From the NCBI GenBank assembly GCA_900556645.1, contig USPJ01000074.1, positions 1 to 6,507 of the forward strand: a stretch of DNA of 6,507 nucleotides, written 5' to 3'. The DNA comes from an uncultured Lachnospiraceae bacterium (GTDB lineage Bacteria; Bacillota_A; Clostridia; Lachnospirales; Lachnospiraceae). Both the position numbers and the translations under genes were made by a program. The notes under the pieces are model-generated. The model was not told the DNA's origin and searched no databases. It was given only the letters and a program-made list of their open reading frames with translations. Every line of letters begins with the position of its first letter. The first letter of the stretch is position 1. Positions 1 to 5,011 of this stretch are shown piece after piece.

Positions 1-369
1 GTGGATATGGCATTAGATGATGTGGACACAAAAGAGATAAGAAGTTTTATCGTACCGGGAGGAGATATTTCCAATATCAACAACGGGAAAGTAAGAGCAT
101 ATTTGCAGGAATTAAAGAAAAGAGGAGTTCTGATTGCCGCCATTTGTGCCGGAGTGGATTTGTTGGATGAGGCAGGAATCTTAAACGGAATAGAATCCAC
201 CCACTCTACAGATTCGGATATCGAAAACGATCATCATGTGATAACGGCACGGGCAAATGCATATGTGGATTTTGCTATTGAAGTAGCAAAAGAGCTGAAT
301 CTATTTACGGATGAAGAAGATTTAAAAGAAACCATCAACTTTTGGAAATATTATAAAAGGGTTCAATAA
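1..369 (+). CDS. DJ-1/PfpI family protein, 3' part (5' end outside window)
   Basis: This is the C-terminal 122 residues of a DJ-1/PfpI (class I glutamine amidotransferase-like) protein. The stretch FIVPGGD (residues 16-22 of the visible part) followed by RGVLIAAICAG is the nucleophile elbow; Cys49 is the expected reactive cysteine. His68 in THS, 19 residues on, matches the spacing of the Cys-His pair in human DJ-1 (C106/H126). The end, with ITARANAYVDFAIEVAKEL, matches the family's last strand and helix. Family members are usually about 180-200 residues, so roughly the first 60, including the conserved acidic residue near the N-terminus, lie upstream. The GTG at position 1 is in frame but is probably an internal valine. 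Members act as glyoxalase/deglycase-like enzymes, chaperones or proteases; the sequence does not decide which. No terminator is visible between its stop and the MerR promoter that starts within 10 bases. Confidence 0.85.
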   Translation: MDMALDDVDTKEIRSFIVPGGDISNINNGKVRAYLQELKKRGVLIAAICAGVDLLDEAGILNGIESTHSTDSDIENDHHVITARANAYVDFAIEVAKELNLFTDEEDLKETINFWKYYKRVQ

Positions 370-376
370 AAAACTA

Positions 377-407
377 TTGACTCTCACATAGTGGCAGGTC
401 TTATCCT
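377..407 (+). promoter_or_regulatory. MerR-type overspaced promoter/operator
   Basis: A TTGACT -35 (377-382) and a TATCCT -10 (402-407) are separated by 19 bp, the long spacing typical of promoters that MerR proteins untwist, in place of the normal 17. The spacer holds an imperfect dyad with GAC at 379-381 and GTC at 398-400, plus CAC (385-387) facing GTG (391-393). The left half (GACTCTC) is the form common for MerR regulators with a GyrI-like domain; the right half is less conserved. The predicted transcript start lies about 30 bases before the MerR-like gene at 447, consistent with autoregulation. Operator identity is inferred from spacing and dyad only. Confidence 0.55.
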
Positions 408-446
408 ATATTTGAGCTCAAAAACAACTGATAGGAGGACGTCCGA

Positions 447-791
447 ATGTTGAAAATCGGAGATTTTTCAAAACTTACCAGAGTCAGCATTCGTATGCTG
501 CGTCATTATGATGAGATAGACTTATTGAAACCTGTGGAGATCGATCCATTTACGGGTTATCGTTATTACAGTGAGGAGCAACTGCCTGTGGCATGTCGCA
601 TGAGACTTCTGGATACAGCCATAGAAAGGCTGGGAAAAGGAGAGGTGTATTCGGCAGTATATGCATGGGCAGAAGCAAACGGATATGAAACAGACGGACC
701 GATGACGAACATTTATCATGTGAGTCCCCACGAGACGCAGAATCCGGATGAATTTGTTACAGAGGTTTGTCTACCGGTAAAGAAGAAATAG
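447..791 (+). CDS. MerR-family regulator with internal deletions (probable remnant)
   Basis: The 114-residue product opens with a standard MerR winged helix-turn-helix (residues 1-46: IGDFSKLTRVSIRMLRHYDEI, then the wing with GYRYYSEEQL). After CR51 it jumps to MRLLDTAIERLGK (52-64), which in full-length relatives forms the end of the dimerisation coiled coil, and then directly to GEVYSAVYAWAEANGYE and the remaining C-terminus, which is the last part of a GyrI-like effector-binding domain (EFVTEVCLPV). Full-length proteins of this type are about 270 residues, so around 150-160 are missing, apparently in two in-frame pieces. Start at 447 is supported by AGGAGG at 433-438. The reading frame is intact and the MerR-type promoter upstream persists. 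Without most of the coil and the ligand pocket it is unlikely to work as a normal drug-sensing activator; a short DNA-binding protein remains possible. Confidence 0.75.
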   Translation: MLKIGDFSKLTRVSIRMLRHYDEIDLLKPVEIDPFTGYRYYSEEQLPVACRMRLLDTAIERLGKGEVYSAVYAWAEANGYETDGPMTNIYHVSPHETQNPDEFVTEVCLPVKKK

Positions 792-792
792 G

Positions 793-824
793 TTAAACTC
801 TCTACCCTGCGTAGGTTGTATGCA
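793..824 (+). promoter_or_regulatory. Possible second MerR-type promoter/operator
   Basis: In the short gap between the MerR-like gene and the HTH-desulfoferrodoxin gene, TTAAAC (793-798) and TATGCA (819-824) flank a long 20-bp spacer that begins with CTCTC like the site at 377-407 and contains a small dyad CTAC (802-805) facing GTAG (811-814). This resembles a degraded copy of the upstream MerR site and would place the next gene under the same regulator. The -35 and -10 matches are poor and no better promoter is obvious, so this is tentative. Confidence 0.25.
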
Positions 825-866
825 GGCAACGCCAATGATAACATTTTCCCAAAAGGAGGTTATCAA

Positions 867-1457
867 ATGAATCAATATGTGACAGGAGCCGTGATAAAAA
901 GGCTCAGAGAAAAGCAAAAACTTACGCAGGTAGAACTGGCAGAAATGCTGAACGTCAGTGATAAGACAGTTTCAAAGTGGGAGAATGGTCGGGGGTATCC
1001 TGACATAACCTTGCTTGAGCCAATCGCAAAGGCACTTAATATATCCACCATAGAACTGTTGTCAGGGAATGATATCACAAATAACAACCGTTCTGCCGAT
1101 ATTCTGAAATCAGCTTTGTATGTCTGCCCGGTATGCGGAAATGTGATTCACAGCATTGGCGAAGCAGTTGTGAGCTGTTGCGGCATCGTATTGCCATTGC
1201 TGGAAGCGGAGGAGCAGGATGAAAAGCATATCATTCAGGTGGAAAAAATAGAAGATGAGTATTTTGTGACCGTGAACCATGAAATGACAAAGGAACATTA
1301 TATCTCATTTTTGGCATATGCTTCAGACGGAGTCTTTGACATTGCAAAACTGTATCCTGAGGGAAATGCAGAAGCAAGATTTAAAATCAGAGGCTCCGGA
1401 AGATTTTATTGTTATTGTAACAGACATGGATTATATACCATAAAAACATTATCATGA
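867..1457 (+). CDS. XRE-family HTH regulator fused to a desulfoferrodoxin-like domain
   Basis: The 196-residue protein has an XRE/Cro-type helix-turn-helix (about residues 7-66; LTQVELAEMLNVSDKTVSKW) and a C-terminal domain matching class I desulfoferrodoxin. Cys87, Cys90, Cys104 and Cys105 (CPVC...CC) correspond to the desulforedoxin FeCys4 site. Glu119-Lys120-His121, His138 (NHEM), His144 (EHY), Cys184 and His187 (CNRHG) correspond to the EKH, HPM, KHW and YCNLHG motifs that bind the superoxide-reducing FeHis4Cys centre. All five centre II ligands and the active-site Lys appear present, although the usual prolines after EKH and in HPM are replaced. The likely role is a DNA-binding protein that senses superoxide, peroxide or iron, possibly with residual reductase activity; this is inference. 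Start 867 is chosen over the in-frame ATG at 816 because AAGGAGG lies at 853-859, 7 bases upstream. It is followed 16 bases later by the asparaginase gene, probably in one transcript. Confidence 0.85.
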   Translation: MNQYVTGAVIKRLREKQKLTQVELAEMLNVSDKTVSKWENGRGYPDITLLEPIAKALNISTIELLSGNDITNNNRSADILKSALYVCPVCGNVIHSIGEAVVSCCGIVLPLLEAEEQDEKHIIQVEKIEDEYFVTVNHEMTKEHYISFLAYASDGVFDIAKLYPEGNAEARFKIRGSGRFYCYCNRHGLYTIKTLS

Positions 1458-1473
1458 TAAGCAGGAAAAGAAA

Positions 1474-2472
1474 ATGAAAAAAATATTACTGATTGCAACC
1501 GGAGGCACCATTGCATCCAAGAAAACCGAAAACGGTCTGACACCTCAAATCACACCGGAGGAATTGATTTCCTACATACCTCAGATAAAAGAGATTTGTC
1601 AGGTGGAAACGGTTCAGCCCTTTAATATAGACAGTACCAATATGGAACCGAAGCATTGGAGCATTCTGGTAAAGACCATCCGTCAGGAATACAAAAACTA
1701 CGACGGGTTTGTCATTGCTCACGGCACGGATACCATGGCATATACCGCAGCGGCGTTATCCTATATGATACAGAACTCGGATAAGCCAATCGTCATTACC
1801 GGAGCACAGCGGCCAATCAATATGGATATCACAGATGCCAAGACCAATCTGTGGGACAGTTTCTTATATGCGGCAGACAGTCAGTCTCAGGGAGTGCAGA
1901 TTGTATTTGATGGGAAAGTGATTGCCGGAACCAGAGCCAAAAAGATTCGTTCCAAAAGCTACAATGCTTTTTCCAGTATAGATTTTCCTTGTCTTGCCAT
2001 GATACAAAATGGGAAAATTATGCGATATATCCCTATGGAAAAATTCCGGGAAGAAGTGAACTTCTATGAAAATCTGGAACACCGGATATTTTTGTTAAAG
2101 CTGACGCCGGGAATGAGTGAAGGAATCTTACAGCCCATATTTGAACAGTATCAGGGAATCATCGTGGAAAGCTTCGGTGTGGGAGGGATTCCCCATTCTC
2201 TGGCAGAGGCTTTTTACCGCCTGTGCAAAAAATACCCGAAAAAGGCAGTGGTAATGGCGACGCAGGTGGTGCATGAGGGAAGCGATATGACCATCTATCA
2301 GGTGGGAAACGAGATAAAAAAAGAATGTAATCTGTTGGAATCCTATGACATGACCCTAGAAGCGGTACTGACAAAAATCATGTGGATATTGGGAAATCCC
2401 CAGATGGGAGATGTAAGAGAACAGTTCTATAAACCGATAAATTACGATAGTATTGTAAACGATTTTAAATGA
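1474..2472 (+). CDS. ansA: L-asparaginase, cytoplasmic type
   Basis: The 332-residue enzyme hydrolyses L-asparagine to aspartate and ammonia. Diagnostic motifs are ATGGTIAS at the N-terminus with nucleophile Thr12, DSTNM (53-57) with substrate-binding Ser54, HGTDTMAYTA (83-92) with Thr85-Asp86 of the second catalytic set, GAQRP (110-114), and Lys157 in the position of the catalytic lysine. Length fits E. coli AnsA (338 residues). No signal peptide precedes the first beta strand (MKKILLIATGGT), so the protein is cytoplasmic, fitting the AnsA class more than periplasmic AnsB. The ribosome binding site (AGGAAAAG at 1463-1470) is weaker than those of its neighbours. It lies 16 bases after the HTH-desulfoferrodoxin gene and 25 before nth, all on one strand, so co-transcription is likely. 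There is no obvious metabolic link to those partners. Confidence 0.93.
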   Translation: MKKILLIATGGTIASKKTENGLTPQITPEELISYIPQIKEICQVETVQPFNIDSTNMEPKHWSILVKTIRQEYKNYDGFVIAHGTDTMAYTAAALSYMIQNSDKPIVITGAQRPINMDITDAKTNLWDSFLYAADSQSQGVQIVFDGKVIAGTRAKKIRSKSYNAFSSIDFPCLAMIQNGKIMRYIPMEKFREEVNFYENLEHRIFLLKLTPGMSEGILQPIFEQYQGIIVESFGVGGIPHSLAEAFYRLCKKYPKKAVVMATQVVHEGSDMTIYQVGNEIKKECNLLESYDMTLEAVLTKIMWILGNPQMGDVREQFYKPINYDSIVNDFK

Positions 2473-2497
2473 TTTCAGAGGAAAAGAGAGGGTATCA

Positions 2498-3133
2498 ATG
2501 ACAAAAGAAGCGTTGGCGTTGGAAGCTATTCAGCGGTTAAAAAAAGAATATCCCGATGCAGGATGTACCTTAGATTATAATCAGGCATGGAAGCTGCTGG
2601 TCAGTGTGCGGCTGGCAGCACAGTGTACGGATGCCAGAGTCAATGTGGTGGTACAGGAATTGTATGCAAAATATCCTACTGTGGAGGCTTTGGCAGAAGC
2701 AGAGGTGGAAGAGATTGAAAAAATTGTGAAGCCTTGCGGATTGGGACACAGCAAAGCCAGAGATATCAGTACCTGTATGAAAATCCTAAGAGACCAATAC
2801 GGCGGCAAGGTGCCGGACGATTTTGATGCATTGTTAAAGCTGCCGGGAGTAGGCAGGAAAAGTGCCAATCTGATTATGGGAGATGTCTTTGGAAAGCCGG
2901 CAATTGTGACCGATACCCATTGTATCCGTCTGGTCAATCGTATGGGTCTGGTGGATGGAGTGAAGGAGCCGAAGAAAGTGGAGATGGCATTGTGGAAATT
3001 AATTCCACCGGAAGAGGGAAGTGATTTTTGCCATAGGCTGGTATACCACGGTAGAGATGTGTGTACCGCAAGAACCACACCCCACTGTGAAAAATGCTGT
3101 ATGGAGGATATTTGTGCTAAAAACATAACATGA
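2498..3133 (+). CDS. nth: Endonuclease III (DNA glycosylase/AP lyase)
   Basis: The 211-residue protein, the same length as E. coli Nth, removes oxidised pyrimidines from DNA and cleaves the abasic site. The helix-hairpin-helix LPGVGRKSAN (115-124) carries catalytic Lys121 and is followed by TDTHCIRLVNRMG with catalytic Asp139, matching E. coli K120 and D138. The N-terminal helix motif VRLAAQCTDARVN (37-49) matches the family's LLSAQATDxxVN. The C-terminal [4Fe-4S] motif is Cys189, Cys197, Cys200, Cys206. Its first interval is 7 residues rather than the canonical 6 (C-x7-C-x2-C-x5-C), a one-residue loop insertion; the other spacings are standard. GAGAGGG at 2486-2492 supports the start. It is the last gene of the apparent three-gene transcript. 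Its repair role fits the redox-stress flavour of the first gene. Confidence 0.95.
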   Translation: MTKEALALEAIQRLKKEYPDAGCTLDYNQAWKLLVSVRLAAQCTDARVNVVVQELYAKYPTVEALAEAEVEEIEKIVKPCGLGHSKARDISTCMKILRDQYGGKVPDDFDALLKLPGVGRKSANLIMGDVFGKPAIVTDTHCIRLVNRMGLVDGVKEPKKVEMALWKLIPPEEGSDFCHRLVYHGRDVCTARTTPHCEKCCMEDICAKNIT

Positions 3134-3154
3134 TAAGGTGGGAAGCAGACAAAT

Positions 3155-3280
3155 ATGAGAGTAGTGGTAGCAATAGATTCCCTAAAGGGAAGGCTCCCAT
3201 AGAAGCCGCAAAATGCAAAAAAGAATCTGACAGATACGTCAGAACAGGTTTTCAGACTATGGAGAGCAATAAAACAATAA
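3155..3280 (+). pseudogene. Glycerate kinase relic (both ends, middle deleted)
   Basis: Starting at ATG 3155 the sequence reads MRVVVAIDSLKG, the near-invariant start of clostridial-type glycerate kinases, which continue as SLSSxEA. Here the frame is lost just after the glycine; IEAA can be read in the next frame at about 3199-3210, so one or a few bases are missing, and the original frame meets TAG at 3200-3202. After that the original frame is open again and reads NLTDTSEQVFRLWRAIKQ to TAA at 3278-3280, which resembles the last helix of such kinases. The intact family gene is about 1.1 kb; only 126 bp remain, so a large internal deletion joined the two ends. The N-terminal match is strong; the C-terminal assignment is less certain. 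It begins 21 bases after nth, so it may once have belonged to that operon. The 70-codon frame 3130-3342 running through it is not a credible gene. Confidence 0.6.
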
Positions 3281-3303
3281 TAGGAATTATTTTTAAAAAG
3301 ATA

Positions 3304-3332
3304 GTGAAATTTAAAAAAAGATGTGATATAAT
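3304..3332 (+). promoter_or_regulatory. Rubrerythrin promoter with extended -10
   Basis: A perfect TATAAT (3327-3332) preceded by TG one base upstream (3324-3325) forms an extended -10. GTGAAA (3304-3309) lies exactly 17 bp upstream as a -35 (compare TTGAAA). The predicted start is about 30 bases before the rubrerythrin start codon. The -10 lies in the perfect inverted repeat GATAT-A-ATATC (3325-3335). I see no PerR-like TTATAAT-N-ATTATAA operator. Confidence 0.7.
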
Positions 3333-3370
3333 ATCCGCATAGCATAAAATATGACATAGGAGGAAATAGA

Positions 3371-4036
3371 ATGAGTAAATATCGTTGTAATGTTTGTGGA
3401 TATGTTCATGAGTGTGAGGGAGACCTTCCGGCAGATTTTATCTGTCCATTATGTAAGCAGCCGGCAGATAAATTCGAGAAGGTAGAGGAAGCATCCGGAG
3501 AAAATCCATATGCAGGAACTAAGACAGAGAAAAACTTGCAGGATGCATTCGCTGGAGAAAGTCAGGCAAGAAATAAATATACTTATTTTGCGAATATCGC
3601 TATTCAGGAAGGTTACGAGCAGTTAGCAGAGCTTTTCTTAAAAACAGCCAGAAACGAGCAGGAGCATGCAAGAGTATGGTTCCAGGAATTAGGCGGAATC
3701 GGAAGTACCGCAGAGAACCTTTTACATGCAGCAGAAGGTGAGAATTACGAGTGGACCGATATGTATGACCGTTTTGCAAAAGATGCAGAGGAAGAGGGAT
3801 TCCCGGAGCTGGCAGAGCGTTTCCGTAAAGTGGGAGCTATTGAGAAAGCTCACGAGGAGAGATATCGTGCATTACTGAAAAATGTTGAGATGCAGCAGGT
3901 ATTTGAAAAAGGCGAAGAAGCTATGTGGGAGTGCCGTGTATGCGGTCATCTGGTAATGGGCAAGAAAGCCCCGACGGTATGTCCGGTTTGCGGATATTCC
4001 AAGAGCTATTTTGAAGTAAGAAAAGAGAATTACTAA
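3371..4036 (+). CDS. rbr: Rubrerythrin with rubredoxin-type sites at both ends
   Basis: The 221-residue protein is a non-haem diiron peroxidase that reduces hydrogen peroxide to water in the cytoplasm of anaerobes, with electrons passed through rubredoxin iron. Order of domains: a short N-terminal rubredoxin-like knuckle (Cys6, Cys9, Cys25, Cys28; about 1-38), a ferritin-like four-helix domain (about 48-175) and a C-terminal rubredoxin-like knuckle (Cys188, Cys191, Cys204, Cys207). Diiron ligands visible are Glu63 in [10 protein letters not shown], Glu96 and His99 (ExxH), the Glu cluster at 140-142 (EEEGF) and Glu158-His161 (ExxH). Classical rubrerythrin has only the C-terminal site and reverse rubrerythrin only the N-terminal one; this protein has both. 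AGGAGG at 3358-3363 supports the start. It is a single-gene unit with its own strong promoter and a downstream hairpin terminator, as expected for an abundant protein. Confidence 0.95.
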   Translation: MSKYRCNVCGYVHECEGDLPADFICPLCKQPADKFEKVEEASGENPYAGTKTEKNLQDAFAGESQARNKYTYFANIAIQEGYEQLAELFLKTARNEQEHARVWFQELGGIGSTAENLLHAAEGENYEWTDMYDRFAKDAEEEGFPELAERFRKVGAIEKAHEERYRALLKNVEMQQVFEKGEEAMWECRVCGHLVMGKKAPTVCPVCGYSKSYFEVRKENY

Positions 4037-4061
4037 AACATAAAAGACGGTAAGAGAGTCC

Positions 4062-4111
4062 AAAAGGGGCTGTTGTAAAAAGGATTAATCTTTTTGCAAC
4101 AGCCCCTTTTT
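4062..4111 (+). terminator. Long-stem intrinsic terminator after rubrerythrin
   Basis: The arms 4062-4082 and 4090-4110 pair over 21 positions, interrupted only by T4076 opposite G4096 (a U-G wobble in RNA), around a 7-base loop (GATTAAT). The core GGGGCTGTTG/CAACAGCCCC is followed by T-rich sequence on the plus strand (TTTTTGAAGGGATTTTTT). It starts 25 bases after the rubrerythrin stop. It sits between convergent genes (the minus-strand gene ends at 4134), so it could also stop transcription from the other side, though the T tract is shorter there. Confidence 0.85.
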
Positions 4112-4133
4112 GAAGGGATTTTTTATAGCCCTT

Positions 4134-4796
4134 TTATTTAATAACTTCTTCCTGCACCACTTCCTGTGCAATCAGAGTTCCGTTTTCGAAAGTATATTTA
4201 ATGGTTTGTACAGCATCGTATTCTTCCAGCCATACGGCATCTGCGTATCGGGTTCCAAAACATAGACATTCCTCTACGGTATTCATATAAATATCAATAC
4301 GGTTTCCTTTGATTTTTCCCCCTACGTCCTCGGCGATGTAGGTGTGACCGTTAATTCGCACTCTACTTCCCAAGGGTATGACTTTTGGGTCCACTGCAAT
4401 GGTTCTTCCCGCAGCAACCCGTGTTCCGGTTTTGGTGATTCCATCGGCAGACGCTCCGCAGCTTACCTCGCTGGCTTCATAGGCAGTCAGCAGGACATTG
4501 GGTATCAGGTGTTCCTTTGTCAGTGTGACATATTGCTTGGCATACACCGTGGTCTGGATGGAACCGTTTAGTTCCTCGTATTCAATATCGCTTTTGCTTT
4601 GGTCGGGGCTGCTGATATAAGAAGCAGCAACCACATCCTTATTCTTTTTTTCCTTTTCGCAGGTCATGTGAAGTTCCGTAGGAGCATCGGCGGTCTGTTG
4701 GCTGTCGGGATTGTCCCCGGCGTAAGAACAGACAGCAAGAGCGGATGCAAAAGCGGCAACTGCCACAGCCTGCCTAATTCGGTATGGTTCTTTCAT
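4134..4796 (-). CDS. Exported 3D-domain cell-wall protein
   Basis: The 220-residue protein starts with a Sec signal peptide (Arg/Lys-rich start, hydrophobic residues about 10-23, likely cleavage after SYA26). A polar linker of unknown function (about 27-100) leads to a C-terminal 3D domain (about 101-190), a double-psi beta-barrel related to the catalytic core of MltA lytic transglycosylases and named for three conserved aspartates. These are visible as Asp136 (AVDPKVIPLGSRV), Asp157 (AEDVGGKIKG) and Asp168 (RIDIYM). It probably cleaves or binds peptidoglycan outside the membrane. No LysM, SH3 or G5 wall-binding domain is seen. Oddities are five cysteines (23, 46, 113, 177, 179), with CLCFG where relatives usually have ALxFG. 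An alternative lipoprotein reading at Cys23 (LAVC) is unlikely because valine before the cysteine is atypical. AAAGGA (rc of 4802-4807), 5 bases upstream, supports the start. Confidence 0.88.
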   Translation of the reverse strand: MKEPYRIRQAVAVAAFASALAVCSYAGDNPDSQQTADAPTELHMTCEKEKKNKDVVAASYISSPDQSKSDIEYEELNGSIQTTVYAKQYVTLTKEHLIPNVLLTAYEASEVSCGASADGITKTGTRVAAGRTIAVDPKVIPLGSRVRINGHTYIAEDVGGKIKGNRIDIYMNTVEECLCFGTRYADAVWLEEYDAVQTIKYTFENGTLIAQEVVQEEVIK

Positions 4797-4822
4797 AAAG
4801 ATCCTTTCTGCAATTGTTTGCT

Positions 4823-4828
4823 ATTATA
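4823..4828 (-). promoter_or_regulatory. Candidate -10 box of the 3D-domain gene
   Basis: On the minus strand a perfect TATAAT (rc of 4823-4828) lies 26 bases before the start codon at 4796. No good -35 is found at 16-18 bp upstream (GAAGAA or close), so the promoter is either weak or activator-dependent. The rest of the 215-base divergent gap holds the corA promoter and no gene that I can support. Confidence 0.35.
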
Positions 4829-4954
4829 TTCATATTCTTGGAACATTCTTCCGTATACCAGAAGTATGTGCCAGAGCAAGCAAAATTATAACCAAGGGTT
4901 GTTGTAAGAATTGGTAAAAAAATGTAATTAGCAAAGAAATTCTTTTCGATTTTT

Positions 4955-4983
4955 TTATAAAGAGGCAAGAAGTGTGTTATGAT
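4955..4983 (+). promoter_or_regulatory. corA promoter with extended -10
   Basis: TATGAT (4978-4983) preceded by TG with one base between (4975-4976) makes an extended -10. TTATAA (4955-4960) at 17 bp is a weak -35. The predicted start is about 20 bases upstream of the start codon at 5012, leaving just room for AAGGAGG (4998-5004). I see no M-box-type magnesium riboswitch, as the leader is too short for one. Confidence 0.5.
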
Positions 4984-5011
4984 GGATAGTAAGAGGTAAG
5001 GAGGCGACAGA

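Noticed and set aside
558..572. A 15-base word shared exactly by the MerR-like gene (558-572) and corA (5531-5545)
   Set aside because: Both copies encode YRYYS in frame, and the similarity stops at the edges; chance convergence of codons is sufficient explanation.
816..866. Upstream in-frame ATG for the HTH-desulfoferrodoxin gene, adding 17 residues
   Set aside because: No Shine-Dalgarno sequence precedes 816, whereas AAGGAGG sits 7 bases before the ATG at 867, and HTH relatives begin close to that point.
3226..3243. Small hairpin TCTGAC/GTCAGA after nth, considered as a terminator
   Set aside because: Only 6 bp with a 6-base loop, not followed by a T run, and it lies in the relic's apparent coding remnant.
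3281..3310. Possible PerR box upstream of rubrerythrin
   Set aside because: The AT-rich stretch does not match TTATAAT-N-ATTATAA well enough on either half.
2581..3357. A 258-codon open frame on the minus strand, opposite endonuclease III
   Set aside because: It lies wholly antisense to nth, which has all its catalytic and cluster residues, has no ribosome binding site of note and its product has no recognisable domain; it is a shadow of nth codon bias.
4113..4133. Second small hairpin AAGGG/CCCTT next to the long terminator
   Set aside because: Five base pairs with an 11-base loop; it may assist termination on the plus strand but is too weak to list, and it lacks a T run on the minus strand.
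4344..4907. Two plus-strand open frames opposite the 3D-domain gene and its upstream region
   Set aside because: The minus strand carries the signal peptide and three 3D aspartates in order; the plus frames have no good ribosome binding sites or similarity I can recognise.
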